From the NCBI GenBank assembly GCA_020025425.1, contig JAHHSD010000006.1:1-64000 (forward strand): a stretch of DNA of 64,000 bases. Direction: 5' to 3'. The translations under genes and the position numbers were made by a program. Under the pieces are notes generated by a model, which worked only from the letters and a program-made list of their open reading frames with translations, searched no databases and had not been told where the DNA came from. How positions within the stretch are numbered: position 1 is the stretch's first letter; every line of letters starts with the position of its first letter. This document shows positions 40,901-49,487 of this stretch, piece after piece. This DNA comes from Oscillospiraceae bacterium (GTDB lineage Bacteria > Bacillota > Clostridia > Oscillospirales > Oscillospiraceae).

Positions 40901-41498
40901 TCCACAGCTCTTTCTGCTCCAGCAGCCAGCGCTCCGGGTCTGGGTGGCTCTGGATGCGGCCGTGGATATCCAGCACGATCTGGGCCAGGGCCCGGTCGTC
41001 CCGCCCGGCGGCCATGGTGTCCACCAGGGCCGCAAACTCGCTGTCCGGGTCCAGCCCCTCATACTGCTCCTCCAGCAGGTCCTCCAGCACCCGGACCATG
41101 AGTACATGGCCCTCCCCCTCGTCGCACAGGCGGAAGTCGGCGTCCAGACCGATCAGGTGTCCGCTCTCCCGCAGCAGGGCGGCGCAGAAGGAGTGTATGG
41201 TGGCGATCTGGGCCCGGTAGACCAGGGTGGTCTGACGGCGCAGCCGCCGGTCGCCCGGATTCTGGGCCAGCCGCTGGGTCAGCTCCCGGGCGATGCGCTC
41301 CCGCAGCTCCCGGGCGGCTGCCCGGGTGTAGGTGATGACCAGGAAGTCGTCAATGTCCAGCCCCTCCCGGACCACCCGGTCCAGCAGCCGCTCCACCAGC
41401 ACCCGGGTCTTGCCCGAGCCGGCGGCCGCCGAGACCAGCAGCTCGCCCCCCCGGTTGTCTACCACCCGGCGCTGTTCCTCTGTCAGGGGAAATGCCAT
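37923..41498 (-). CDS. addA: ATP-dependent helicase/nuclease subunit A
   Basis: AddA is the motor and one nuclease of the AddAB complex, which processes double-strand ends for RecA. The 1191-residue product has a UvrD-type helicase: Walker A SAAAGSGKT at about 22-30, VDEYQDTNQVQ near 395 and VLSRNFRSR near 465. The C-terminal RecB-like nuclease has GVIDAWFVDEDGITLLDFKSD near 1130. Length is normal. It is the last gene of an addB-yjbR-pdxY-addA run, so the two subunits are not adjacent. Confidence 0.95.
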   Translation of the reverse strand: MAFPLTEEQRRVVDNRGGELLVSAAAGSGKTRVLVERLLDRVVREGLDIDDFLVITYTRAAARELRERIARELTQRLAQNPGDRRLRRQTTLVYRAQIATIHSFCAALLRESGHLIGLDADFRLCDEGEGHVLMVRVLEDLLEEQYEGLDPDSEFAALVDTMAAGRDDRALAQIVLDIHGRIQSHPDPERWLLEQKELWTPGRTGDAGETPWGALLLEEARAQAEHCLGRLRQALELCGQDEILELNYGPSLAGTIAGVEKLLQALDQGWDAAAACLPVDFPTAGRKRGVEDEEAAQRVKTIRAGCKKILDKLSENLEGDSAQLLEDLDLAAPAVRGLMDLVIRFQHRYQEEKGRRGLLDFSDLEHMAVKLLLDPATGEPTQLAQYWSGRFAEVMVDEYQDTNQVQNAIFNAVSQGGRKLFLVGDVKQSIYRFRLADPTIFLEKYGRFARWDQAEEGEPRTIVLSRNFRSRAQVLEGCNDLFRAVMSREFGELNYTDDQALVPGAAFPEAERPVELALLDLASCEAQEGQKADKNLLEARWAARRIRTMLDEHMLIGGQGEQRPLEPSDVMILLRSPGPVLHHYIRALGELDIPWSAEGGGDIFDSTEVNVALSLLRVVDNPRQDVPLIALLRSPVYGFTADKLAQLRAGAQGDFYTAVVHGAQEGDGDCRAFLQELDELRFGAGDKTCRQLIWHIYERTNLLGLFGAMEDGETRQNNLLALYSLAGQLEGSGCRTLFQFLLRLDRLRELGSKLPLELPGQGGGVSIMSIHRSKGLEKPVVLVCGLSRQFNRDDMRRPVLFHPQLGVGPRGLDRERMVEYPTLARKAVGRKLDREMMAEELRLLYVAMTRAKEKLILTMTLSDGLKSLEKLGEELSVPAMPMALERQASVGGWVLLHALTRPEAAFLRHQAGLPPVEARDLGPAWHIELADASELEKAPAAIPKAKPAQAEEGEEDGDLVRRLSWTYPGLEAAQIPSKLTATQVKGRTVDREAREQAAPTGEPPKTEELRRPVFIAEERGLTPAQRGIALHLAMQYLPLAGSDTPQAVERELQRLVEGGFLTRLQGEAADPARLAAFFASDLGKAMSAARQCQREFKFSVLLPARDYYGDKVDGAEQVLLQGVIDAWFVDEDGITLLDFKSDRVSPRSQRARAQEYLPQLQAYSRALEEMTGLPVTRRYLWFFATNSAESV

Positions 41499-41519
41499 GG
41501 TCCCATCTCCTCTCCTGTG

Positions 41520-42356
41520 TCAGTCGTTGAGCAGGCTCAAGAATTTCTCAATGCGGATGCCCTTGTTTTTCTCGATCTCATCCCGCTCCAGGACGATAAG
41601 GGTCTCCAGGATCTTCATGGCCCGCCTGACCGCGGGCTCCAGCTCCTCCCCGGCCAGCAGGCCGCCCACCAGCACGGCGGAGAACATGTCTCCGGTGCCC
41701 GGGAAGTGGACCGGGATAAACTGATAGGGGATGGTGAAGTACTCCCCCGTCTTGTGGTTGTAGCCCCAGACCGCGTGGCTGCCGGTCTCCTCCTCCACGC
41801 CGCTGGTCACCACCACCGACCGGGGACCCAGCTCCCGCAGGCCGTCCACCACCTCTCTGGCCTGGGCCCGGGTCAGACGCTCCTGACCTTGGTACAGCTT
41901 GGTCAGGAAGGTGGCCTCGGTGATGTTGGGCACGATGACGTCGGCCACCCCCACCAGGCGGCGCATGTTCTCCACCGTCTCCTCCCCCACGCCGTTGTAG
42001 AGGGCGCCGTCGTCCCCCATGATGGGGTCGGTCATGACCAGCAGGCCCTCCTTCCGCTGGCTGCTGATGAACTCCCGGATGATGTCCACCTGCTGGGCCG
42101 AGGCCAGAAAGCCGGTGGTGATGCAGTCGAACTGGAAGCCCAGCTCCTTCCACACCCCGATGCTCTTGACCATGTAGTCGGTGGTATCCAGAATGGTGAA
42201 TTTCCCGTAGTCCAGGGTGTTGGACACCAGGGCGGTGGGCAGATTGTAGACGCTGTGTCCCATCTGGGACAGGATGGGCAGCATGGCGGCCAGGGCCACC
42301 TTGCCGTAACCCGGCATATCGTTGATGATGAGGATGTTTTTTCCAGTGTGCTTCAT
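41520..42356 (-). CDS. Pyridoxamine/pyridoxal kinase (PdxY-like)
   Basis: A 278-residue ribokinase-superfamily enzyme that phosphorylates B6 vitamers at the 5' position. The N-terminus ILIINDMPGYGKVAL, NITEATFLT near 165 and the HFPGTGDMFSAVLVGG motif near 218 with catalytic Asp are typical of PdxY/PdxK-like kinases. The start overlaps the yjbR-like stop as ATGA and AAGGAG precedes it. Location between addB and addA is odd, and the job there is probably coincidental co-transcription. Substrate preference among vitamers is not certain. Confidence 0.85.
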   Translation of the reverse strand: MKHTGKNILIINDMPGYGKVALAAMLPILSQMGHSVYNLPTALVSNTLDYGKFTILDTTDYMVKSIGVWKELGFQFDCITTGFLASAQQVDIIREFISSQRKEGLLVMTDPIMGDDGALYNGVGEETVENMRRLVGVADVIVPNITEATFLTKLYQGQERLTRAQAREVVDGLRELGPRSVVVTSGVEEETGSHAVWGYNHKTGEYFTIPYQFIPVHFPGTGDMFSAVLVGGLLAGEELEPAVRRAMKILETLIVLERDEIEKNKGIRIEKFLSLLND

Positions 42357-42832
42357 AGTTGTTCTCCTTCATGCTGCGGCTTATTTTGGCCCGAAGAGGT
42401 CTTTCCCTGCATCCGTCCCGCCAGGATGTCCGTCCGCTCCCGCCGTGTGTGCTTTTCAAACACCACCTGCCAGGCGTGGTCGATCATCTCCAGCAGGACC
42501 CGGTTGGGCACCGTCCCGTCCAGCCGCACTGTATTGAAATATGGTCTCTGCACCGGCGCGCAGTGGTAGCCCTGGGTCACCGTCTCCGGGTAGGCTGCCC
42601 GATCCTGTTCCCCCCGCTCCCGGGTGCAGTTCAAGGTGATTTTCCGGTCCTCCGCCCTGGGGTAGAGCTGGGCGAACATCCGCCGCCCCACCTTGACACA
42701 GACGGGTGTGGGGCCGTAGGGGTAGTCCAGCCAGGCCCCCGGCTTGGACAGGCAGTAGTCCAGAATGTCCCTGGGCTCCAGATAGCGGCGGATGGTCCGT
42801 CTGTGCCGTTTCTTTCGGCGCTCAGTCTCCAT
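42353..42832 (-). CDS. MmcQ/YjbR-family protein
   Basis: A 159-residue protein of the MmcQ/YjbR family, with a CyaY-like alpha/beta fold. VCVKVGRRMFAQLYP near 49, then PETVTQGYHCAPVQRPYFNTVRLDG near 85 and DHAWQVV near 127 are the family's usual segments. The function is unsettled; DNA binding has been proposed for some. The ATG at 42830-42832 has GGGGAGGAG upstream and overlaps the addB end by 11 bases, so a longer N-terminus is rejected. Confidence 0.83.
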   Translation of the reverse strand: METERRKKRHRRTIRRYLEPRDILDYCLSKPGAWLDYPYGPTPVCVKVGRRMFAQLYPRAEDRKITLNCTRERGEQDRAAYPETVTQGYHCAPVQRPYFNTVRLDGTVPNRVLLEMIDHAWQVVFEKHTRRERTDILAGRMQGKTSSGQNKPQHEGEQL

Positions 42833-45800
42833 CCGTCTCCTCCCCCACCTGCTGCCAGAACTCCCGGGCACTGACGCTGGGCAGCCAGCGGCGGCGGTCG
42901 TCCCCCCTGCCCTCCTCAAAGTGGCAGGCGGCGGCGTAGTCGCACCAGCGGCACGCGTTTTTCTCCGGCCCCCGCCAGAAGGGGTCAGCGGCGATGTTGC
43001 CGGCGGCCAGCTCGGCGCAGATGTCCTCCAGCACCCGCTGGATATGGGTCTGGAGCCGGCCCAGCTGCTGGGCGGAGACCAGGGCGTCCCCGGTGATGGC
43101 CCCGGTGCGCTTGCTCACCTTCAGGGGCAGGAAGCGGTATCCCCCGTCCCCCTGGCTCTCCATGGCGTCCAGCACCTCGGGCACGTTGAGGACCAGTCCG
43201 CTGCGCACCAGCTCCTTGTCCACCGCCTTCTGGCGCTGGGCCTCGCTCATGGACCGGCTCCCCCGGATGATGGCGTCCCGGGCGGGGAGATACAGCACTC
43301 CCGCCCCCTCCACGGGCATCCCGTACAGCTGGCTGCCCCGCTCCTCCAGGGTGAAGAGGTAGACCAGCATCTGGAGCCCCAGTCCGTTCCACACCTCGGT
43401 CAGGTCGAAGGACTTCCGCCCTGTCTTGTAGTCCACCACCCGGAGATAGAGCTTTCCGTCCTTCACCCAGCCGTCCACCCGGTCCACAAAGCCGCTGATG
43501 CTCAGGGTGACGCCGTTGGCGGTGAGCTCCACCGGGGGCAGATCCCCCCGGCTGGCAAAGCCCAGCTCAAAGGAGATGGGCTGGAACCCGGAGGAGGCCA
43601 GCTCCCCGGCCACATTGTCCACCACCGCCCGGACCGAGCGGATCAGCCGGTGGAACAGGTAGCGGAACCGCTCCGTCTGGTTCTCCAGGCCGCCCAGCTC
43701 CTCCCGGACGTAGGTCTCCACCGCCCGGTCGGTGAGGGCGTGGATGCGGTCCAGCTGCTCCCGGCTCAGGCCGTCCTCCCCCTGGGAGATGACCTCGCCC
43801 CCCTCCCGCAGGTCCCGGAGCACATGCTCCAGCACATAGTGGACGAAGGTGCCGTACTCCGGGGCGGAGAACCCGGCGCTCTTCCGGGGCTGGGCCTTCA
43901 GGCCGTACTGCATAAAGTAGGAGAAGTGGCAGGAGCGGTACTTGTCCATCCGGGAGGCCGACATGGGCACCCGGTGGCCGTAGAGCCGCTCCACCCCCTG
44001 ACGGGACAGGCTGCCCCGCTGCCAGTCCCCCACCCGCTCCAGCCGCTCCACCTGGGGGGCGTACTGGGGCATGGCGGCCAGGGCCGCCCGCACCTGGGGA
44101 CGGCGCCCCGCCTGCTCCAGGGCCGGTCTGGGGGCCGCCAGGCGGAAGGCTCCGCCCATGGCCTCCTCCCGCTGCTCCCGCAGGTCGTCAAAGAGGAGCT
44201 TGAGCCGCTCCACCACGAAGCAGGGCCGCCCCTCCTCCGCTCCGGCCCAGGTGAGGACCAGGTGGTCCGAGGGCAGGGCGCACAGCTGATAGAGAGTGGT
44301 CATTTCCCGGTAGAGCAGCGCCTCGCCCCCCTGATTGAGCTCCAGGCCGTAGGAGGCCAGCAGGCTCCGGTCGTCGTCGGACAGCAGCCCGGCCTCCTCG
44401 CTCACCTGGGGGACCGAGGCGTCGTCCGCGCCCAGGAAAAACAGGGCCCGGACCCGGTGATTGGTCTGGCGGGTGGTCTCGCCCGCCGTCACCCGGTCCA
44501 GGGACACCGGGATGGCGCCCACGTCGTACTGGGACAGTACCAGGCGGAACACCCCGGAGAACTCGTCCAGCTCCATGGGGGCGTCCCCCAGCAGGGCGGC
44601 GCACTGCTCCAGGGCCCCGCACAGGATGTCCCACAGCTGCCGGTACTCCTCGGCCAGGGTCCGGTCCCCCTGCCCGTTCAGCCGCTCCACCCGCTCCAGC
44701 AGCCGGCCTGGCAGGCAGATGCGCTCCATAAAGTCGTAGAGGGCCTTCGCCTGGCCCGCCCCCGTCCGGTCCGGGTTTTTTCTTAACAGCTCCAGCGGCC
44801 CGGCCACCTGGCGGCGGACCCGGTCCAGCCGGTCCAGCAGCTCCCGGTCCCCGTCCTCCATGGGGTAGCCGTACCCTCTGGGGTGCATGGTCCAGGGCTT
44901 TTCCTGGGTCCAGCGGCTCCCCCGCACGTCCCAGAGCAGGACATAATTTTCCAGCAGGTCCCGGTCCCCGTCCTCCAGGTCGGTAAGCCCGGTTTTCAGG
45001 TAGCGGAAGATATCGTCATACCGGTAGCCCCCCGACACCGTGTCCAGGGCGGCGGTCACCAGAGAGAGCACCGGCTTTTCCAGAATATCGTGCATGGCGG
45101 AGCAGAACACCGGCACCCCGTACCGGTCAAAGACGGACTCCACCAGATCGCTGTACGCGTCAAAATTCCGGGCCACCACACCGATCTCCCGGAATCGGAA
45201 GCCCTCCTCCCGGACCAGGTCCAAAATGCGGGCGGCGGTCCACTCCACCTCCCCCCTGGGGGTCAGGGCGGAAAAGAGCTCCACCGCTCCGCCGCTTGCC
45301 ACAGGCTTGGGCTCATTTGGGGAAAACAGCTCCCGCTCCACCTGATCCAGGGCGGGGCAGCGGGCCATAGGCCGGGTGACCAGGGTCTCCACCTCACAGG
45401 GGACGTTCCTGCGGCGGGCCAGGGCCAGCAGGGCCGCCCCGGTGCGCCGGGCCGGGGAGAAGATCCCCGCGCCTCCCTCGTCCTCCTCCAGATGGTCACA
45501 GGTGAGTGCCACCGTGACCGAATTGCCCTGGTCCAGCAGCCGCTCCAGCACCAGCAGCTGCTGGGGGGTGAAGTCGGTAAAGCCGTCCAGCCACAGGTCC
45601 TTGTCCTGGGCCCACCGGCAGGTTTTCAGCTTCTCCGCCGCCCTTGTCAGCCGGTCCCGGGGGTCCAGGGCCACCTGGGCGGTGAGGGCATCGTAGGCCA
45701 TGCAGATGAGCCCCAGGTCCCGGAGCTTGTCCCCCTCCGGGCCCTCCAGCTCGGCCCCAACCCGGCTGAGCTCCTCCGGGGAGACGCAGCAGCTTTTCAG

Positions 45801-46172
45801 CTCGTCCAGGGTGGCCAGCAGGCTGTGCAGGAAGGCGGGCCGCCCCGCCGACCGGCGGCACACCGTCAGCTGGCCGGACACGCTCTTCACCGCGCTGTAC
45901 ATCAGCAGCAGCCGTCCGCCGGGGTCCAGCTCCTGGTCCCCCAGTCCGCCCGCCGCCAGGAACACCCGGTCGCACAGCCGGCTGAAGGAGAGCACCTCCG
46001 CGTAGAGACTGACCTGGTTCCCGCCTATGGCGCACAGGGCCCGCTCGGCCTCGTGGGAGTTCTGCTCGGGGATGACCAGCACCTGGGCCCGCTCCTTCCC
46101 CGCCTGGCACATACGCCGATAGATCGCTGTGGTCTTGCCGGTCCCGGCCCGGCCCAGCAGCAGCTTGAGCAT
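42822..46172 (-). CDS. addB: ATP-dependent helicase/nuclease subunit B
   Basis: AddB is the partner that recognises Chi-like sites and carries a second nuclease. The 1116-residue product begins with LGRAGTGKTT at about 5-14. Its C-terminal nuclease has GFVDRVDGWVKDGKLYLRVVDYKTG near 870. The four cysteines for the Fe-S cluster are present: one in YRSCHFSYF near 750 and three in CRWCDYAAAC near 1070. Length is normal. AAGGAGG precedes the ATG. It is divergent from the NERD gene. Confidence 0.94.
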   Translation of the reverse strand: MLKLLLGRAGTGKTTAIYRRMCQAGKERAQVLVIPEQNSHEAERALCAIGGNQVSLYAEVLSFSRLCDRVFLAAGGLGDQELDPGGRLLLMYSAVKSVSGQLTVCRRSAGRPAFLHSLLATLDELKSCCVSPEELSRVGAELEGPEGDKLRDLGLICMAYDALTAQVALDPRDRLTRAAEKLKTCRWAQDKDLWLDGFTDFTPQQLLVLERLLDQGNSVTVALTCDHLEEDEGGAGIFSPARRTGAALLALARRRNVPCEVETLVTRPMARCPALDQVERELFSPNEPKPVASGGAVELFSALTPRGEVEWTAARILDLVREEGFRFREIGVVARNFDAYSDLVESVFDRYGVPVFCSAMHDILEKPVLSLVTAALDTVSGGYRYDDIFRYLKTGLTDLEDGDRDLLENYVLLWDVRGSRWTQEKPWTMHPRGYGYPMEDGDRELLDRLDRVRRQVAGPLELLRKNPDRTGAGQAKALYDFMERICLPGRLLERVERLNGQGDRTLAEEYRQLWDILCGALEQCAALLGDAPMELDEFSGVFRLVLSQYDVGAIPVSLDRVTAGETTRQTNHRVRALFFLGADDASVPQVSEEAGLLSDDDRSLLASYGLELNQGGEALLYREMTTLYQLCALPSDHLVLTWAGAEEGRPCFVVERLKLLFDDLREQREEAMGGAFRLAAPRPALEQAGRRPQVRAALAAMPQYAPQVERLERVGDWQRGSLSRQGVERLYGHRVPMSASRMDKYRSCHFSYFMQYGLKAQPRKSAGFSAPEYGTFVHYVLEHVLRDLREGGEVISQGEDGLSREQLDRIHALTDRAVETYVREELGGLENQTERFRYLFHRLIRSVRAVVDNVAGELASSGFQPISFELGFASRGDLPPVELTANGVTLSISGFVDRVDGWVKDGKLYLRVVDYKTGRKSFDLTEVWNGLGLQMLVYLFTLEERGSQLYGMPVEGAGVLYLPARDAIIRGSRSMSEAQRQKAVDKELVRSGLVLNVPEVLDAMESQGDGGYRFLPLKVSKRTGAITGDALVSAQQLGRLQTHIQRVLEDICAELAAGNIAADPFWRGPEKNACRWCDYAAACHFEEGRGDDRRRWLPSVSAREFWQQVGEETDGD

Positions 46173-46331
46173 ATCGCCGCCTCCTTCTCCTTTTGATCCT
46201 TGCTATTTTACCACAAGTTCAGTCCCAAAAAAAGGGCTCAGTCCCGGGGCCGTTCCCACAAAATATTGCAAAATCCGCCCAATATGATAAAATTTCCCCA
46301 AAGGCCGCCGTTTGGACAAGGAGGGGATGGG

Positions 46332-47102
46332 ATGGGTCTGCTGAAAAATCTGATGCACCGGCTGCGGAACACCCCGAACACCCTGGGGCGGCAGGGGGAG
46401 ATTCTGGCCGCCCGGCAGCTCTCACGGGCCAACCTCTGGGGCTACCGGGGCAGGCTCCTCCACAACGTCTATGTCCCCCAGGGCCGGGACAAAACCTGTG
46501 AGATCGACCTGCTGTATCTGACCAAAAAGGGAATTTTCGTGGTGGAGAGCAAAAATTACACCGGCCACATCTACGGCAGCGAGACATCCCCCTACTGGAC
46601 CAGCACATGGTGCGTGGGACGGACCTGGCTGGGGCGGCCCAAGCTGGAAAAGCACACGTTTTATAACCCCGTCTGGCAGAACCGGACCCACATCAACGTC
46701 CTGTCCCGGTATCTGGACCAGCCTGTGCCCATGATCTCTCTGGTGGTCTTTTCCGACCGCTGTGTCCTCCGACAGGTCCCGCCCGACGACCGGGACCAGA
46801 TGATCTGCCAGTACAGGCGGCTGTTCCGCTGCATCCGCCGGGCCTGGCGGCGCCACCCCAGCGTGCTCAGTGCCCAGGAGCTGGACGAGCTCTATCAGCA
46901 GCTCCTGCCTCTGACCAACCCGGGCAGTGCGGTCAAGCGCAAGCACGTCCGGGACGTCAGATCCCGCTCGGGGCAGGCCCTGGTCTGTCCCCTGTGCGGC
47001 GGCAGGCTGGTGCTGCGCACCGCACACAGCGGCCCCTACGCCGGACGGCAGTTTTACGGCTGCTCCAACTACCCCTCGTGCCGATACCTCCGGGATTTTT
47101 AG
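46332..47102 (+). CDS. NERD-domain protein with C-terminal topoisomerase-type zinc finger
   Basis: A 256-residue protein. The NERD nuclease-related domain (about 16-140) has GRQGEI at the start, CEIDLLYLTKKGIFVVESKNY near 55-75 with the Asp/Glu/Lys of a PD-(D/E)XK fold. The last 40 residues form a topoisomerase-type zinc finger (CPLCGG ... YGCSNYPSC). AAGGAGGGG precedes the ATG at 46332. Such proteins are common and poorly understood; DNA processing is suggested by the domains and by addB on the opposite strand. An in-frame extension of 44 codons without ribosome site is rejected. Confidence 0.88.
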   Translation: MGLLKNLMHRLRNTPNTLGRQGEILAARQLSRANLWGYRGRLLHNVYVPQGRDKTCEIDLLYLTKKGIFVVESKNYTGHIYGSETSPYWTSTWCVGRTWLGRPKLEKHTFYNPVWQNRTHINVLSRYLDQPVPMISLVVFSDRCVLRQVPPDDRDQMICQYRRLFRCIRRAWRRHPSVLSAQELDELYQQLLPLTNPGSAVKRKHVRDVRSRSGQALVCPLCGGRLVLRTAHSGPYAGRQFYGCSNYPSCRYLRDF

Positions 47103-47140
47103 AAAAAAAGACCGATGCGGTAATTCCGCATCGGTCTTTT
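47103..47140. terminator. Bidirectional terminator
   Basis: AAAAGACCGATGCGG pairs with CCGCATCGGTCTTTT across five bases, beginning right after the NERD stop and ending ten bases before the guaB stop. Confidence 0.88.
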
Positions 47141-47149
47141 GCCATCCCC

Positions 47150-48625
47150 TTAGTCGGGGCTGATGGTGTAGTTGGGGGCTTCCTTGGTGATATAGATGTC
47201 GTGGGGGTGGGACTCACGCAGACCGGCAGCAGTGATCTGGATGAACTGTGCCTTCTCGTGCAGCTCCTCCACGGTGTGGCAGCCGGTGTAGCCCATGCCG
47301 GCCCGCAGGCCGCCCATCAGCTGATAGATGGTGTCGCCCACAGGTCCCTTGTAGGGGACGCGGCCCTCGACGCCCTCGGGGACCAGCTTCTTGTTGGACT
47401 CCTGGAAGTAGCGGTCCTTGGAGCCGTGGTTCATAGCGGCCAGGGAGCCCATGCCGCGGTAGACCTTGAACTGACGGCCCTGGTAGATCTCGGTATCGCC
47501 GGGGGACTCCTCGCAGCCGGCCAGCAGGGAGCCCAGCATGACCACGCTGCCGCCGGCAGCGATGGCCTTGGCGATATCGCCGGAGAACTTGATGCCGCCG
47601 TCGGCAATGATGGGAATGTCGTACTCGGCGGCCACGCGGGCGGCGTCATAGATGGCGGTAATCTGGGGCACGCCGATGCCGGCCACCACGCGGGTGGTGC
47701 AGATGGAGCCGGGGCCGATGCCGATCTTCACGCAGTCGGCGCCCGCCTCGATGAGGGCGCGGGTGCCCTCGGCGGTGGCCACGTTGCCGGCGATCAGCTG
47801 AACGTCGGGATAGAGGGCCTTGATGCGCTTGACGCACTCCAGGATGTTGTGGCTGTGGCCGTGGGCGGAGTCCAGGGCCAGCACGTCGGCGCCGGCCTCC
47901 ACCAGAGCGGCGACGCGGTCCAGCACGTCGGAGGTGGCACCGATGGCGGCGCCCACCAGCAGGCGGCCCTTCTCGTCACGGGCGGAGTTGGGATAGACAG
48001 TGGCCTTCTCGATGTCCTTGATGGTGATGAGGCCCTTCAGGTGGAAGTCCTTGTCCACGATGGGCAGCTTCTCCACCTTGTACTTGCGCAGGATCTCCTT
48101 GGCCTCGGCCAGGGTGGTGCCCTCGGGGGCGGTGACCAGGTGATCCTTGGTCATCACGTTGTCGATGAGCTGGGACATGTCGGCCTCGAACTTCATATCA
48201 CGGTTGGTGATGATGCCGATGAGCTTGCCGTTGTCGCAGATGGGCACGCCGGAGATGCGGTACTTGGCCATCAGGTCGTCGGCCTCCTGGAGGGTGTGAC
48301 CGGGAGCCAGCCAGAAGGGATTGGTGATAACACCGTTCTCAGAGCGCTTGACCATATCCACCTGCTCAGCCTGCTGGCTGATGGACATATTCTTGTGGAT
48401 GATGCCGATGCCGCCCTCGCGGGCAATGGCAATGGCCATTCTGGACTCGGTGACCGTATCCATAGCGGCGCTGATCAGAGGAATGTTCAGCTTGATCTTC
48501 TTGGTCAGTCTGGTGTGGAGGTCGATATCTGCGGGCAGAACATCGCTGGCCGCGGGCACCAGCAGCACGTCGTCAAAGGTGAGACCCCGTTTGACAAACT
48601 TCTGGGAGGCGTCCTGATTAACCAT
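47150..48625 (-). CDS. guaB: Inosine-5'-monophosphate dehydrogenase
   Basis: GuaB oxidises IMP to XMP with NAD+, the first committed step to guanine nucleotides. The 491-residue product starts MVNQDASQKFVKRGLTFDDVLL, has two CBS domains (about 95-220), the active-site loop GPGSICTTR near 305 with the catalytic Cys, and GGIKFSGD near 365 for phosphate binding. The ATG at 48623-48625 has AAGGAG upstream; an in-frame extension of 39 codons is rejected. It has its own promoter, which overlaps the end of the thioesterase gene. No guanine riboswitch is seen in the leader. Confidence 0.95.
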   Translation of the reverse strand: MVNQDASQKFVKRGLTFDDVLLVPAASDVLPADIDLHTRLTKKIKLNIPLISAAMDTVTESRMAIAIAREGGIGIIHKNMSISQQAEQVDMVKRSENGVITNPFWLAPGHTLQEADDLMAKYRISGVPICDNGKLIGIITNRDMKFEADMSQLIDNVMTKDHLVTAPEGTTLAEAKEILRKYKVEKLPIVDKDFHLKGLITIKDIEKATVYPNSARDEKGRLLVGAAIGATSDVLDRVAALVEAGADVLALDSAHGHSHNILECVKRIKALYPDVQLIAGNVATAEGTRALIEAGADCVKIGIGPGSICTTRVVAGIGVPQITAIYDAARVAAEYDIPIIADGGIKFSGDIAKAIAAGGSVVMLGSLLAGCEESPGDTEIYQGRQFKVYRGMGSLAAMNHGSKDRYFQESNKKLVPEGVEGRVPYKGPVGDTIYQLMGGLRAGMGYTGCHTVEELHEKAQFIQITAAGLRESHPHDIYITKEAPNYTISPD

Positions 48626-48696
48626 AAGTTCACAACTCCTTTTCATTTGTACCACTCCATCTATCCCAATGGGCGGCATTTTCATAAATTTCATCC

Positions 48697-48726
48697 ATTC
48701 TAACTCTGGTTTGACAACCTTGTCAA
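48697..48726 (-). promoter_or_regulatory. guaB promoter
   Basis: Minus-strand TTGACA (48721-48726) and TAGAAT (48697-48702) are 18 bases apart. The -35 lies over the thioesterase stop codon. Confidence 0.75.
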
Positions 48727-49487
48727 GAATTGATATTGCCAAAATTCAGCTGGACTTCAAATCGGATTTTGCCCGCATCGTCCATACCGCTGACAAACCG
48801 CTCCCCGTCCGCTCCGCCGGTGTACAGCTCCAGCGTCTCTCCGGGCCGGCACTCCATCAGATAATCCAACTGCATCTCCGTCAAAAACCGGTCCCGGGGC
48901 AGCTGCTCCAGCCCCAGGGCGTCACAGGCAAAGTCGGCGTAGCGGGTGTTGTTCACATGGGCGTTGATGTCGGTGTCGCTGTACCGCATCCGCCGCCGCT
49001 CGGTCTTTTCCATGTCCTGGGGCATGCGCAGCTTGCGCAGCAGACGGTCCTTGCAGCGGCTGCCCCCGGTGGTGTTCTCCAGACAGGGGATGCTGCTCAG
49101 GCGGAGCAGCTTATGGCTGTCCAGATCGGCCAGCACCCAGGCCGACACCGCCTCGCCCACCGGCGCTCCGTCCACCAGAAGGTCAAAGTCCCGATACATC
49201 AGGGCGCTCTTCCCGCCCCGGTGCCAGGTCTGGATGGTCAGCTGCTCTCCCCAGCTGAGGGGGCGGTCCAGGTGGAACCACATGCGGGAGAGCATCCAGA
49301 ATGCCCGGTTCTCCTTCAGCATCCAGTCCCGTCCAAAGCCCCCCTCCTCGGCGGCCAGGGTGGCGGCCTCCTGGAGGTGGCCCAGCAGGGCCGAGGGGCG
49401 GCAGCGGCCGTGTCCGTCCACGTCCCGGCTGTCGATGCTGACCAGATACCGGGACCAGACCTCCCGCTTCTCGCCGGCCCCGCTCAT
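48723..49487 (-). CDS. Acyl-ACP thioesterase
   Basis: A 254-residue FatA/FatB-type thioesterase with two hot-dog domains that hydrolyses acyl-ACP to release free fatty acid. Domain 1 covers about 10-135 (RDVDGHGRCRPSALLGHLQEAA near 22, then WHRGGKSALMYRDFDLL), domain 2 starts near 162 with RYSDTDINAHVNNTRYADFACD, where the Asn and His are the family's catalytic residues. In gut clostridia it may release fatty acids or buffer ACP chain length. It overlaps the zinc-ribbon gene by ATGA, so the two are co-translated. Confidence 0.9.
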   Translation of the reverse strand: MSGAGEKREVWSRYLVSIDSRDVDGHGRCRPSALLGHLQEAATLAAEEGGFGRDWMLKENRAFWMLSRMWFHLDRPLSWGEQLTIQTWHRGGKSALMYRDFDLLVDGAPVGEAVSAWVLADLDSHKLLRLSSIPCLENTTGGSRCKDRLLRKLRMPQDMEKTERRRMRYSDTDINAHVNNTRYADFACDALGLEQLPRDRFLTEMQLDYLMECRPGETLELYTGGADGERFVSGMDDAGKIRFEVQLNFGNINS

